Shown: piece after piece, positions 9,610 through 19,378 of the stretch
Position numbering within the stretch: position 1 is the first letter of the stretch
How the letters are laid out: the number at the start of each line of letters is the position of its first letter
Assembly (NCBI RefSeq): GCF_001684975.1
Contig: NZ_MAYH01000001.1
Coordinates: forward strand, 434,001-498,000
DNA from: Chryseobacterium artocarpi
GTDB taxonomy: Bacteria; Bacteroidota; Bacteroidia; Flavobacteriales; Weeksellaceae
Length of the DNA stretch: 64,000 nucleotides
Reading direction: 5' to 3'
Notes under the pieces: model-generated
Told to the model about the DNA's origin: nothing
Seen by the model: the letters and a program-made list of their open reading frames with translations, nothing else
Database searches by the model: none
Program-made: the position numbers and the translations under genes

Positions 9610-10155
9610 ATGACGGCAGAATTTATCAACGCGTTAAACATATTGAAAGAATGGGTTTCAAAAAATGAAGTAATTCATGAAACAAAACAATGGACAAATG
9701 GAGAGGAAATGACAGAATCGGAAAGTTTGAAATTTAATGTTCAACCTATTTCAGCTAAGGAATTAGAAGAAATAAAAATATATACAGAACATTTGCTTCC
9801 TGAGTCGTATTATTATTTTTTATCGGAAATCGGAAGCGGGCAGTTTTTAATCGGGGAATATTTTCCATGCTTTGAAATGTATGGTCTGGCTGATTTAAAA
9901 GAAAATAATGCTTTGGTTCAGAAGGAAATTAAAGACGGAGAGATAAATGATAATTTCATTATGATTGGGATGCATTGCTCTATGGGGGATTGGGTAGGTT
10001 TCTGTACTACAAAAAATGATAAGAATTACGATGTCTTTTGTCATGAATATCCAATTGATGAATACGTAGAAATTTCTGATGAACTGAAATCATGGAGAAC
10101 TTTTGAAGAATGGTTTATTAAAGCAATCGAAACTAAAGGAAAAGAAACGTTGTAA
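9610..10155 (+). CDS. SMI1/KNR4 (SUKH) family protein
   Basis: 181 residues. The central pattern LPESYYYFLSEIGSGQFL, followed by FPCFEMYGLADLKENN and MIGMHCSMGDWVGF, matches the SUKH superfamily fold. In bacteria these proteins commonly act as immunity proteins against polymorphic nuclease toxins, but no toxin gene is adjacent. The next gene, a leucine-rich protein, starts one base after the stop codon, so the two are co-transcribed. It may be an orphan immunity gene; function is inferred from the family only. Confidence 0.8.
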   Translation: MTAEFINALNILKEWVSKNEVIHETKQWTNGEEMTESESLKFNVQPISAKELEEIKIYTEHLLPESYYYFLSEIGSGQFLIGEYFPCFEMYGLADLKENNALVQKEIKDGEINDNFIMIGMHCSMGDWVGFCTTKNDKNYDVFCHEYPIDEYVEISDELKSWRTFEEWFIKAIETKGKETL

Positions 10156-10156
10156 A

Positions 10157-11005
10157 ATGTATATAGGGACAACAATACAAGGTAGAGCTGATCAGTTTAT
10201 CATCCTTGAAAAAAATGATTCTGTGGAAGATCTATCGTCGTTAATGGAAGAAAAAAATATTTATAACCTGATCGTTTCAGGGAAAGATATTGGATCAGAG
10301 TTTCTTACAAGTGATTCATTTTCAGAATTATTTAGTAAAATTGAGATATTGCATTTGAAAAATGTAGAAATCAATAAAAGCGAGGAACTACTTCAGTTTA
10401 AAAACGTTAAGCGATTAGAAATAAAAAATAGTAAGTTCAAAGGAAAAGAAGATGTTGACTGGTTACAACTTGAGAATCTGGAAGAACTGTTTACAATCTT
10501 TTCCAAACGGTTTCAAAATCTATTCAGTCATCCGACGCTGAAAACATTGTTTATTGAAAAATTTGAAGAAGAAGGCTTTGAGTTTCCTGTTAATTATCAA
10601 TTGGAAACACTTTCGATAGAAAAAAGTAAAGAATGTATCTGGTCTTCTTTGCCTAATTTTAAAAACCTGAAAGCTTTGTATTTGGTTGGTATTCCTTCGA
10701 TATTTGATATTTCCTGGATTGCAGAATTCTCACAGCTTGAAGATGTTGATTTTACGTCTTGTAAGAACATGGAAAATGTAATAGAAAGTCTTTCTGAAGT
10801 AAAATCTTTAAAGACAATTTTCTTAGGTTACTTAGGTGATTTCAACTCATTATTCCCATTAAAAAACTTAAATCACTTACAAGAGCTGACTATAGAAAGT
10901 GGCGGTAAACTGACAGATAAAAAGAATGTAGACTTTCTCAATAAGATGCCGCATTTAGAGTTTAGTATTGAAATGAAGAATTGTGTGATGGGTAATGAGG
11001 ATTAA
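10157..11005 (+). CDS. Leucine-rich-repeat-like cytosolic protein
   Basis: 282 residues from the ATG at 10157, chosen because it follows the previous stop by one base; a longer frame from 10103 would overlap the SUKH gene. The protein has irregular leucine-rich repeats (FSKIEILHLKNVEI, FKNVKRLEIKNSKF, FKNLKALYLVGIPS, LKNLNHLQELTIES) without a signal peptide or membrane segment. LRR proteins paired with SMI1/KNR4 genes are found in toxin-immunity neighbourhoods. No catalytic domain is visible. A protein-protein interaction role is inferred. Confidence 0.7.
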   Translation: MYIGTTIQGRADQFIILEKNDSVEDLSSLMEEKNIYNLIVSGKDIGSEFLTSDSFSELFSKIEILHLKNVEINKSEELLQFKNVKRLEIKNSKFKGKEDVDWLQLENLEELFTIFSKRFQNLFSHPTLKTLFIEKFEEEGFEFPVNYQLETLSIEKSKECIWSSLPNFKNLKALYLVGIPSIFDISWIAEFSQLEDVDFTSCKNMENVIESLSEVKSLKTIFLGYLGDFNSLFPLKNLNHLQELTIESGGKLTDKKNVDFLNKMPHLEFSIEMKNCVMGNED

Positions 11006-11509
11006 AAGATCTTTAATAAATCTTTTTGTGTATTTAAAACTATTATAAAGGTGAAATAATTATTATTTTTCATTAATGGTTTTATAAATGCTAATAAAAA
11101 TATATTTTTACATTCAATTATAGAATTTATAACTGACTACAAAAAACTAATAAACTAAATCTAAAAACAAATTAAACCATGAAAATTAATGAAACTACGC
11201 CGTATTTACCTTTACTCATTCATCAAATTTGATTGCTCCAACAATTAAAAACAAACATTAAACTCTAATTTTTTAGTCCTAAGTCATGTCGAACTGATAT
11301 GATTTATTTGAATATTTCTGTAAATCAGATGTGAAAAACGTTTGATAGTAGGGGTATTACAGGTATTTCACTCTCGATTCGGTATGAAAATATTTTTATA
11401 AAATATTGAAAAAGTTTGATAATCAGATATAATATGGAGTTCAGAAACCATTTAAACGAAGCGGAACCGAAAAGCTATACGAGTAGGAGAATATCATGAA
11501 AATTAAAAT
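11006..11509. other. 504-bp intergenic region upstream of RCC1 protein
   Basis: Very AT-rich. It contains only a 17-codon ORF from 11179 that is not convincing. The last 80 bases are a leader nearly identical to the one before the second RCC1 gene (separate entry). Confidence 0.6.
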
Positions 11510-11512
11510 ATG
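11433..11512 (+). repeat. Conserved leader of RCC1 gene, copy 1
   Basis: The run from TATGGAGTTCAGAAACC through ACCGAAAAGCTATACGAG to TAGGAGAATATCA is repeated almost base for base at 62086-62161 before the paralogous gene. About 75 bases of non-coding sequence are kept, which is more conserved than one expects for free-drifting upstream DNA. It may be a 5' UTR control element or a trace of a recent duplication. Confidence 0.75.
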
Positions 11513-14272
11513 AGAAGAATACTTTTATTATTTGTATTTATCAGTCTAAATTCCTTTGCTCAATGCTGGCAGAGCCTTAGTGTGGGAGAAGAACATTCTG
11601 TAGGAATAAAAACAGACGGATCATTATGGGCTTGGGGAGCTAATTTCTTTGGGCAAATAGGTGATGGAACCGTGACGATGAGAAAGTCACCTCTCCGAAT
11701 AGGAACATTAAAGGATTGGAAAATTGTTAGTGCAGGAGGTGGAAGTACTTTTGCCATTAAAACAGATGGAACATTGTGGGGATGGGGAAATAATAATTCT
11801 GGACAATTAGGAGACGGCACTACGATTTCTAAAAAAGTTCCGACTCGAATAGGAGCTGCAACAAATTGGCAGAGCCTTAGTGTTGGAAAAGATCATGTCA
11901 TAGGATTGAAAACAGATGGAACCTTGTGGACGTGGGGAAAAAACGGTTATGGACAATTGGGAGATGGAACTACAGCTTCTAAAAATATCCCAACACAAAT
12001 AGGAACTGCTACGGATTGGAAAAGTGTGAATGCCGGAAATAAATATTCAGCAGGAATCAAAACCGACGGAACATTATGGATGTGGGGGGTAAATATGGAT
12101 GGACAATTAGGTGATGGAACAGATACTGATAAAAATAAACCAACCCAAGTTGGAACAGATACAAATTGGAGCAGCATTGATGCTGCAGATGATCATTCGG
12201 TAGCAGTTAAAACAGATGGTACGTTATGGACATGGGGGTGGAATTATTACGGACAATTAGGTGATGGTACTACAGTCAACAGAAATATACCAGAACAAGT
12301 GGGAACTGCAACAAATTGGCTAAATATTGCCGGTAAAAATGGAGCTACCTTTGCAACGAAAACAGATGGAACACTTTGGGCATGGGGGTATAATTATTAT
12401 GGTCAATTGGGGAATGGAACAAATGGAGCAGAGAATATCGGGGCAATACCAGTACAAATAGGGACTTCTTCAGATAATCTGCAAATTTTTTCCGGAGAGA
12501 ACTATGCTCTTGTAAAAAGTATTGATGGTTCTTTAAAAGCTTCTGGACAAAATAACTATGGGCAGTTAGGGGATGGGACTTCTACGACTGTTAATGTCAA
12601 TAACAACAAAAATACATTTGTTCCTATTGCATGTCCTGGAGTCTGTATTCCTCCAACTCAATTTTTAGTAACTAATCTTACTTCTGCAACAGCTACTCTT
12701 AGCTGGGCAGCATCAACGATAGCTCCTAGCCAAGGCTATCAGTATCTTTATAGCACGAGCCCTTTTATTGGCGGAAATAATGGATCTACTATTTCTACAA
12801 CTGTAAATCTGACCAATTTATTACCTGGAACCACTTACTATTGGTGGGTAGCACCTAATTGTGGATTCAGCTGGATAGAATGGGAATCAGGAGGTTCTTT
12901 TACTACGCTTCCTACTACTGAAACAGGTTGCTGGCAAAGTGTTGATGCAGGTCTTTATCATTCGATAGGACTTAAAGTAGATGGAACACTATGGGCATGG
13001 GGAGACAACCATTATGGGCAGCTAGGAGATGGAACTAATTCTGATAGAAATAAACCAACACAAATTGGAACCGCCAATAATTGGACGAAAATATCTGCTG
13101 GAATACGTTATTCTGTAGGGCTTAAATCAGATGGAACATTATGGACATGGGGAAGTAATATTAAAGGGCAACTAGGAAATGGAACTACTACGGAGAGAAA
13201 TATTCCAACACAAGTAGGAACCGCAACAGACTGGGTAAATGTTGCTACTGGGGATACTCATACATTGGCTCTAAAATCAGACGGAACACTTTGGGCTTGG
13301 GGGCTGAATGATTATGGTCAGCTAGGTGATGATACAACCGTCAATAAAACTACACCTATACAAATCGGAACAGCAAACGATTGGTTAAGTATTGCAGCCG
13401 GAATGTCTCATAGTCTCGCTATAAAGACAGATGGAACATTATGGGCTTGGGGAGACAATTCTAAAGGACAGCTGGGTGATGGAACTATAGTTGCAAAAAA
13501 AAATCCGACACAAATAGGAACCGCTACAAATTGGAAAAATGTTGATGGAGGAAATGAACATTCAACAGGGCTCAAAACAAATGGAACAATTTGGGCTTGG
13601 GGAGATAACAGATGGGGGCAATTAGGTGATGGAACTGAAATCTCAAAGAATATTCCAACGCAATTAGGAGTAGAAACAAATTGGAGAAACTTTGCTACTG
13701 GATATTGGGGATCTACTTTAGCCATAAAAACTGACGGTACTCTTTGGGCATGGGGATATAATAGCTCTGGACAGTTAGGAGATGGAACGATTACACATAG
13801 ATATACACCGATCTCTATCGGGACAGTTACTGATAGGCAGAGTGTTGCATTAGGAAGCTACCACGGACTTGTTATTAATAATAATGGTTTCTTATCAAGT
13901 GCTGGTCATAATGGTTTGGGACAGTTAGGAGATGGTACAACCGCTAGCAAGCCAATTTTGACACCTGTTGCCTGTCCTACAAGTAATATTGTTGTTGTGG
14001 GAGCCTTAGCAAGAACGATGAATGAAGCCTCAATGAAAGCAGATCAGCTGAAAGTCTATCCAAATCCGGTACAGGATATTCTGACAATTTCTTTAGATCA
14101 AAAGATTATTTCGGTAACGGTTTACAATACGGCTGGAAACCCGATACTTACGAAAACAATCAATGATACTAAAGGAAATATTGATGTTTCCGGACTTTTA
14201 TCAGGAGTTTATCAGGTGAAAGTAATTGGAGCTAATGATTTTGTAAAAACAGTACAAATCATCAAACGATAA
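11510..14272 (+). CDS. Secreted double RCC1-propeller protein with type IX sorting domain
   Basis: 920 residues. A signal peptide ([13 protein letters not shown]) is followed by seven RCC1-like repeats of about 50 residues with the signature [17 protein letters not shown], a fibronectin-III-like linker (about 385-470, [13 protein letters not shown]), then seven more repeats. Each set of seven would close one beta-propeller. The last 75 residues ([11 protein letters not shown] ... GVYQVKV ... VQIIKR) are a type A C-terminal sorting domain of the type IX secretion system, so the protein is exported to or through the outer membrane. The ligand is unknown. A paralogue with the same plan starts at 62162. 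Confidence 0.92.
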   Translation: MRRILLLFVFISLNSFAQCWQSLSVGEEHSVGIKTDGSLWAWGANFFGQIGDGTVTMRKSPLRIGTLKDWKIVSAGGGSTFAIKTDGTLWGWGNNNSGQLGDGTTISKKVPTRIGAATNWQSLSVGKDHVIGLKTDGTLWTWGKNGYGQLGDGTTASKNIPTQIGTATDWKSVNAGNKYSAGIKTDGTLWMWGVNMDGQLGDGTDTDKNKPTQVGTDTNWSSIDAADDHSVAVKTDGTLWTWGWNYYGQLGDGTTVNRNIPEQVGTATNWLNIAGKNGATFATKTDGTLWAWGYNYYGQLGNGTNGAENIGAIPVQIGTSSDNLQIFSGENYALVKSIDGSLKASGQNNYGQLGDGTSTTVNVNNNKNTFVPIACPGVCIPPTQFLVTNLTSATATLSWAASTIAPSQGYQYLYSTSPFIGGNNGSTISTTVNLTNLLPGTTYYWWVAPNCGFSWIEWESGGSFTTLPTTETGCWQSVDAGLYHSIGLKVDGTLWAWGDNHYGQLGDGTNSDRNKPTQIGTANNWTKISAGIRYSVGLKSDGTLWTWGSNIKGQLGNGTTTERNIPTQVGTATDWVNVATGDTHTLALKSDGTLWAWGLNDYGQLGDDTTVNKTTPIQIGTANDWLSIAAGMSHSLAIKTDGTLWAWGDNSKGQLGDGTIVAKKNPTQIGTATNWKNVDGGNEHSTGLKTNGTIWAWGDNRWGQLGDGTEISKNIPTQLGVETNWRNFATGYWGSTLAIKTDGTLWAWGYNSSGQLGDGTITHRYTPISIGTVTDRQSVALGSYHGLVINNNGFLSSAGHNGLGQLGDGTTASKPILTPVACPTSNIVVVGALARTMNEASMKADQLKVYPNPVQDILTISLDQKIISVTVYNTAGNPILTKTINDTKGNIDVSGLLSGVYQVKVIGANDFVKTVQIIKR

Positions 14273-14325
14273 ACATTATAATAAATAAGGTTTAAAATCT
14301 TTTTAAACTGAACCTTTTATTTGAA

Positions 14326-14353
14326 AATAGCGCCACTTGTAAGTGGCGCTATT
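14326..14353 (+). terminator. Strong intrinsic terminator after RCC1 gene
   Basis: A 13-bp perfect stem, AATAGCGCCACTT with AAGTGGCGCTATT around a 2-nt apex, followed by CTTTAAT. It ends transcription of the RCC1 gene about 55 bases after its stop, and its symmetry could also serve the convergent tape-measure gene. Confidence 0.85.
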
Positions 14354-14524
14354 CTTTAATATCTATTTAAAAAATTAACTGTTTCTCTGAAGAATTATTT
14401 GACTTTAGGATATTTGATGCAGGATTTTCTCTGCATTTATAGAGTGATAGAACACGAGAAGAGATTGGCAAATTTATTAAATTGATATTGTTTTGTGTAG
14501 GATAGTATTATTTGTAACAAACCA

Positions 14525-16003
14525 TTACCAGTTTACATACATGAACTTTTCCTGCCATGGTAGCTTAATAAGACCAATTCCCCATGAAAGTTTTTCAAGA
14601 AGAATGTCTTGTGTTTTCCTTTCTATTGTAACCGTATAATCATAATCTGTGATGACTAGCTTTCCTGATCGTTGGAAAAACTCGTTTTGTAATAATTCTG
14701 CCGATGATTTTTTCATGGAACTCCAATTGTGCTGAACACTTTCTATGACATTCTTAGCTTGTTTTTTGTGCTTGCGTGAAAGCTTAATATGTCTGTTAAT
14801 CGTCTGATGCATCGGGATATTACACAAGAATTTCTCAAAAATCATGTCGCATTCAGGAACGTTTGTTTTTCCCGTTGCAATATAATGCAACAGATGGGCT
14901 CCAAGCTCAGGGTCTGTAAGTTCTCGGGTTTCCGGATGAATAAGATTACAATCCTCAAATAGTGGTTTTATGAATGGATGGATCAAAATAAGCCCCGCAT
15001 TTTGAATGTATAGACCTTCATCTTGGCTTGTATCTTCTTGAGCATCCAGATCATTTTGATAAACAGCTTCAGCCTGGAGATTTATGTTTTCAGACTTGTC
15101 TATTGTACTTTTTTGCCTGTTTTCCTGCGTTTCATTCTCTTTAAGATCAATGATTTTAATAAAAGGGAATATCTTAACTATTGTTTTTCCGATGTTATGG
15201 TTGGCTTTTATTTTTCGCGAACCAGATTGTTCCATTTTTGAAATTTGTTGTAAAAGATATTCCCGGAGATTATTTTTATCAGATGTATTCAAAGACTTTG
15301 ATATTACATTTAAGATCAGTTGCCATAGGATGACTTTATCCTTATGATTAAACTTTGCTATTTGATAAATTGTTTCTTCTTCTATTTTGATTTCCAGTTC
15401 TTTATTTTTAAGGATAGCAAGGCACAATTGCATAATCTGTTCATCTGAAAACTGATTGATAATCCGATTCCGAACATGTTCTTTTGACAAAACAGAAACA
15501 ATTTTTTGTTGAAAATTATCAGCCGTAATAAGTTGATCAAAAACTACCGACTCCAGAATGGAAATATTATTACTGCCAGAATTCCACCAGGGCATAGATC
15601 CCTTTTCCAGAAAATGAATAAATGTCTGAAGCAGTTTTTCCTGACTATTCATAAGATAGGATAGAGGAGTGTCTTTTGCTTCCTGATTTTGATTTTGAAA
15701 TTGATTTTGATCTTCAATAGGTTTTGTAATCTCAGACAGTTCTTCCTTAAAGACTTGAGTTATTTTATCTTTTAATTCGGTATTTAATGCACTGCTTTTT
15801 GCATCCAGATTTAATTCTAATTTGGGAATTTGTAAGATCTGTCCATCTAATTTGTATTCTAAAGCATTGATATACTTTTCTATTTGAGGGAAAACATCAA
15901 TAGATAAAAAGCTATTGACATCATCTTTTAAACTCAATGCTTTTTCTTTATTGTTGACGGTAATTTCAACAAAAACTTTCTGAATTATATGATCTTGATT
16001 CAC
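14525..16003 (-). CDS. Contractile injection system tape measure protein
   Basis: 492 residues. The N-terminus (IQKVFVEITVNNKEKALSLK) and the closing LSWGIGLIKLPWQEKFMYVNW-type tail are typical of the eCIS tape-measure family (Pvc14/Afp14-like), with a Gln/Asn-rich middle and IQNAGLILIHPFIKPLFEDC, a strongly conserved block. It is shorter than the large Pvc14, but this is common in Bacteroidetes eCIS. The protein should set tube length and sit in the tube lumen. It is transcribed away from the structural operon, which starts 940 bases away on the other strand. Confidence 0.88.
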   Translation of the reverse strand: MNQDHIIQKVFVEITVNNKEKALSLKDDVNSFLSIDVFPQIEKYINALEYKLDGQILQIPKLELNLDAKSSALNTELKDKITQVFKEELSEITKPIEDQNQFQNQNQEAKDTPLSYLMNSQEKLLQTFIHFLEKGSMPWWNSGSNNISILESVVFDQLITADNFQQKIVSVLSKEHVRNRIINQFSDEQIMQLCLAILKNKELEIKIEEETIYQIAKFNHKDKVILWQLILNVISKSLNTSDKNNLREYLLQQISKMEQSGSRKIKANHNIGKTIVKIFPFIKIIDLKENETQENRQKSTIDKSENINLQAEAVYQNDLDAQEDTSQDEGLYIQNAGLILIHPFIKPLFEDCNLIHPETRELTDPELGAHLLHYIATGKTNVPECDMIFEKFLCNIPMHQTINRHIKLSRKHKKQAKNVIESVQHNWSSMKKSSAELLQNEFFQRSGKLVITDYDYTVTIERKTQDILLEKLSWGIGLIKLPWQEKFMYVNW

Positions 16004-16048
16004 ATTAAATAGTTTTAAATTATAAAATATTAATAGTCTTGAAACGAA

Positions 16049-16369
16049 CTATTTCCTGTCAAACTCTCCACCCCAGAAACCTGCCGGACAAAGGCTTAAT
16101 TTTGATCTTTGCTTGGCACTCAATCTACATCCACAACCTCTTACAAACCCTTCCCTTGGAGCATCTACAACTTCCAGTGTTTTAGGATCAAGCCATTTCA
16201 TCGCGTTGCAATTGTTGCCGTTTTTTAAAGGACAAGCATTACAGATCTGCTCTCTTAAAGAGAAAATAACTTCTTCGTTTTGATCTGCCATTCCCAGTTT
16301 TGAACGTAATTCATTGAAATGACCGTCAATGATTTCATTGCGTTTACTAAAAAGATTTTTAATATTCAT
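16049..16369 (-). CDS. Cys-rich protein of the tape-measure operon, unknown function
   Basis: 106 residues from ATG at 16367-16369 (MNIKNLFSKRNE); a longer frame to 16420 is unlikely because a -7 promoter box lies at 16396-16403. It has eight or more Cys: CNACPLKNGNNC in the middle and GCGCRLSAKQRS...LCPAGFWGG near the end, suggesting a zinc or iron-sulfur site. It is the first gene of the arm that ends with the tape measure 45 bases later. I do not recognise a named family. I recall similar small Cys-rich proteins near flavobacterial tail-like loci. Confidence 0.75.
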   Translation of the reverse strand: MNIKNLFSKRNEIIDGHFNELRSKLGMADQNEEVIFSLREQICNACPLKNGNNCNAMKWLDPKTLEVVDAPREGFVRGCGCRLSAKQRSKLSLCPAGFWGGEFDRK

Positions 16370-16395
16370 ATGATTAGTTTTTAAAATTATTGGGT

Positions 16396-16458
16396 CAAAA
16401 TTAGAAAGAAGAGAAGCCATTTCTCGAATAATAAGGCGGGTCTATTCTGTCTTTGCAG
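16396..16458 (-). promoter_or_regulatory. Divergent eCIS promoter, tape-measure side
   Basis: On the minus strand the box CTGCAAAGACAGAAT (16444-16458) is followed after 44 nt by TTTG of a perfect -7 box TAATTTTG (16396-16403), 26 nt before the ATG at 16369. The opposite promoter at 16852-16914 has the same box, the same 44-nt gap and the same 26-nt leader. Confidence 0.75.
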
Positions 16459-16851
16459 TAAAAGACAAAAATCATTTCCTGATCATGCGGGTTTCCAAAT
16501 TTTTATGAATTTTTTGATGTGAAAACATAAAAGGTCCAATCAGAAAAGCATCCTCTTTTTAAAAACTAATACTTCAGATAATTGAGCATTTCATTTAATG
16601 ATTTATAATGGAGAAAAATTCAGGATTAAGAAAGATGACAATCATTGTGAACAAGAAATTTTATGTCGAAACGAAATGATTTTAAAAAAGAAAATACAGT
16701 TCAGATAAGAAGATCAAATTTGACCATCATACGACAGGTAAAATCTAAAGGTGAAAATTTTATTTTTTAAATTGGTTTTTAATTATTTGATTATCAATTA
16801 TTTGTTTATGTTGTTTTTTTCTTTTTTTTATGAAAGCTAAAATCCTATTTA

Positions 16852-16914
16852 CTGCAAAGACTGTATTGAGGAGGCAAAATATTTGTCTTTTGAGGGGGTG
16901 TGATTGTATGTTTG
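16852..16914 (+). promoter_or_regulatory. Divergent eCIS promoter, structural-operon side
   Basis: The box CTGCAAAGACTGTAT (16852-16866) is followed after 44 nt by TTTG of the -7 box TATGTTTG (16907-16914). A TTTG at 16882-16885 lies 21 nt upstream of that -7 box, the normal Bacteroidetes -33 spacing. The ATG of the first structural gene follows 26 nt later. Confidence 0.8.
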
Positions 16915-16940
16915 CACCATAATAATTAAGCAAAGAAATT

Positions 16941-17522
16941 ATGATCTATAAAGTATTAACAGTTTTAAAAAATCATCTAAATGCTCCGGGTGGTTTATAT
17001 GATCCGGCTGTAAATGAAGTTGCAGTTGTAGATGACATTGCAAAGCATGAAGGTGATAGCCAAAGTACTGATAACAAGGTGGTCATTAGTCTTTTGAGTG
17101 TTGAAGAAGAATCAACCTTGAAAAACAGATCAAGATATCAGCAGGTTGTGATAAACAAGAAGCCAGTCCGATATGATAAGGAAAGTGCTCCGGCTTACAT
17201 CAATCTATATGTAATGGTCTCTGCAAACAGAAATATGTATAGTAAATCTTTAGCAGATATTTCAAAAGTAATTGAGGTATTCCAAAAAAATAATGTTTTA
17301 GAATATGTGGATAATGGAGAGCCTAAAAACAACTTTTCTTTCAGAATCGAGTTGCATTCCGTTCCATTTGATCAATTAAGCTACATCTGGGGATTGTTGG
17401 GCGGAAAAATAATGCCTTCCGTACTATATAAAATCAGTGTGGTGAAAATTGTTGCTCCGGATCTTCCTCTTCCAATTCAATTAATTGATAACGTTAATAT
17501 AGAAAGCATTAATGTTGATTAA
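16941..17522 (+). CDS. eCIS tube-terminator protein, DUF4255 / Pvc16-like
   Basis: 193 residues. MIYKVLTVLKNHLN at the N-terminus, VVISLLSVEEESTLKN, AYINLYVMVSAN and YIWGLLGGKIMPSVLYKISVV follow the DUF4255 (Pvc16 N-terminal) pattern. In PVC and Afp this protein caps the distal end of the tube and sheath after assembly. It is the first gene of the structural operon, 53 bases before the first sheath gene, the usual order in eCIS clusters. Confidence 0.9.
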   Translation: MIYKVLTVLKNHLNAPGGLYDPAVNEVAVVDDIAKHEGDSQSTDNKVVISLLSVEEESTLKNRSRYQQVVINKKPVRYDKESAPAYINLYVMVSANRNMYSKSLADISKVIEVFQKNNVLEYVDNGEPKNNFSFRIELHSVPFDQLSYIWGLLGGKIMPSVLYKISVVKIVAPDLPLPIQLIDNVNIESINVD

Positions 17523-17575
17523 TTCCCAAAGAAAAAACTAAAAACAAAAACTAATAACCCTTTAAATTTTTAAAC

Positions 17576-19297
17576 ATGTTAAATTCAGCAACACCAGGTG
17601 TTTCTGTTGAAGAAACTACAAAACTTCCCTACTCAGTTGCATTTATTGAAACGGCTATGCCTGCATTTATTGGGTATACCGAACGAATTCCGGCTAACTA
17701 TAAAGGAGTTCTCAGAATCAGTTCTCTTCTGGACTATGAGCAGAATTTTGGAAAAGCAAACAAAGAAAGTATCCAATTAAAAGATGTAGAAGGTAAAGGA
17801 ACAACTCTCGTGGCTCCTGATGCACAATTCTTAATGTACTATTCACTTCAGATGTATTTTGCCAATGGCGGTGGTCCATGTTATATCATTTCTGTAGGAG
17901 ATTATACTTCAGAGGAAGTACAGTTGTCTTCACTGGAAGCAGGGTTGAATATGGTTGATCATAAAGATGTGGAAGAACCTATTCTTATTATTTTCCCTGA
18001 TGCCATTTCATTAAACAAAGAAACAGACTTTTATCTTATTTATAATAAAGCCATTGAAAAAGCAGAAACCGATAAGAAAAACAGGTTTGTCATACTCGAT
18101 ACTTATTTCGGAAATTCTATCACCGAATCAGACAACCTCAACACTATTGAATCATTTGGAAGTAAAGTAAAATTAACAAATCATGCCGCTGCTTATTTCC
18201 CTCACTTAGAGACTATTCTGAATTATAGATTTGACGAAACTGAAAAAGTAATCACTCATACCGGTTTACAAAAAGCTGGACAAGACAGTAATGCCTTTTA
18301 CGCAGGTGAGGTAGCTGCCATAGATGAATTGAAAAGGCTGGCTAGCGCAGAAATTGCAAGTGAATCTGCCAATGCTTTAGTCCTTGCTGATTTATTGGGA
18401 CAGGCTATTGCCATTGCTGAAGAAGTAAATGAAGCAGCTGATCCGGGTGAGAAAAAAGCTACTTTAGTAACAATGATTACTGAGGCACAAGCAGTATTTG
18501 ATGCCATATATGACGGGATAATTGATGATTTCGTTATGCCTGAAGAGGTAAATGAAAATACCCCTGTCTTCAGCGGAGAATTTGAATCGTTGAAAAATGC
18601 TATTATAGGAGTAAGAGACGAAAAAGGTGATGCAAACGGTTTAACTCTTAAAAGTTTAGAACAATCTAACTCCGCATTATACAATCATGTGAAAAGAGAA
18701 ATGATGTCTTTACATGTTGTGTTACCTCCATCATCATCAGTAGCAGGTGCCTATGGCAGAGTAGACAGTACAAGAGGAGTATGGAAAGCTCCGGCAAATG
18801 TAAGTCTGAACTATGTCATTAATCCAACCGAAAAAGTTTCTGATAAAGAACACGCCGCTTTAAACGCTGCTGATTTTGGAAGATCTGTCAATGCGATCCG
18901 AACTTTTACCGGAAAAGGGTCATTAATCTGGGGTGCTAGAACTCTTGACGGAAAAGATAAACATGAGAACGACAACGATAATGAATGGAAGTATGTTCAT
19001 GTACGCCGTTATTATAATATGATCAGGCAGGCAATAAGAGCAGCACTGGACAAAAATTTTATTAACGAACCCAATATTCCTTATACCTGGGTATGTGCAA
19101 AAACAATGCTGGAAAATTTCCTTCACCAACAATGGATGGAAGGAGCCTTAGCTGGTAATACCCCAAAAGAAGCTTACAAGGTAACAGTGGCTGGAGTAAA
19201 AGATACAGGTACAATGAAAGTAAATCTGGAATTAGCCTTAGTACGTCCGGCAGAATTTATTACCCTTACTTTCTCGCACAAATTACAACAATCCTAA
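17576..19297 (+). CDS. eCIS sheath protein 1 (with helical insertion)
   Basis: 573 residues of the tail-sheath family. The conserved N-terminus TPGVSVEETTKLPYSVAFIETA, MYFANGGGPCYIISVG and the C-terminal RPAEFITLTFSHKLQQ match sheath proteins Pvc2-4. Compared with the 451-residue sheath at 21603 it carries an extra acidic, Ala-rich helical stretch at about residues 230-355, between strand YRFDETEKVITH and LKSLEQSNSALYN. Such insertions in sheath proteins usually point outwards. The sheath contracts to drive the tube. It is the most divergent of the three and may form the terminal or baseplate-proximal ring, as Pvc3/Pvc4 do. Confidence 0.92.
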   Translation: MLNSATPGVSVEETTKLPYSVAFIETAMPAFIGYTERIPANYKGVLRISSLLDYEQNFGKANKESIQLKDVEGKGTTLVAPDAQFLMYYSLQMYFANGGGPCYIISVGDYTSEEVQLSSLEAGLNMVDHKDVEEPILIIFPDAISLNKETDFYLIYNKAIEKAETDKKNRFVILDTYFGNSITESDNLNTIESFGSKVKLTNHAAAYFPHLETILNYRFDETEKVITHTGLQKAGQDSNAFYAGEVAAIDELKRLASAEIASESANALVLADLLGQAIAIAEEVNEAADPGEKKATLVTMITEAQAVFDAIYDGIIDDFVMPEEVNENTPVFSGEFESLKNAIIGVRDEKGDANGLTLKSLEQSNSALYNHVKREMMSLHVVLPPSSSVAGAYGRVDSTRGVWKAPANVSLNYVINPTEKVSDKEHAALNAADFGRSVNAIRTFTGKGSLIWGARTLDGKDKHENDNDNEWKYVHVRRYYNMIRQAIRAALDKNFINEPNIPYTWVCAKTMLENFLHQQWMEGALAGNTPKEAYKVTVAGVKDTGTMKVNLELALVRPAEFITLTFSHKLQQS

Positions 19298-19378
19298 AAA
19301 CATAAAAATCAATCACGAATAAATATTCGAAGTTCTGCTTCGATGAATAATTAATTATTAACATAAAATTTTTTAAAA

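Larger units (their letters stand above)
16370..16940. other. 571-bp divergent control region of the eCIS
   Basis: Separates the tape-measure arm (minus) from the structural operon (plus). It contains two inverted copies of the same promoter module, each exactly 79 bases from its start codon when measured from the 14-bp core TTTACTGCAAAGAC (separate entries). The middle, 16470-16840, is AT-rich with no convincing ORF. Confidence 0.8.
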
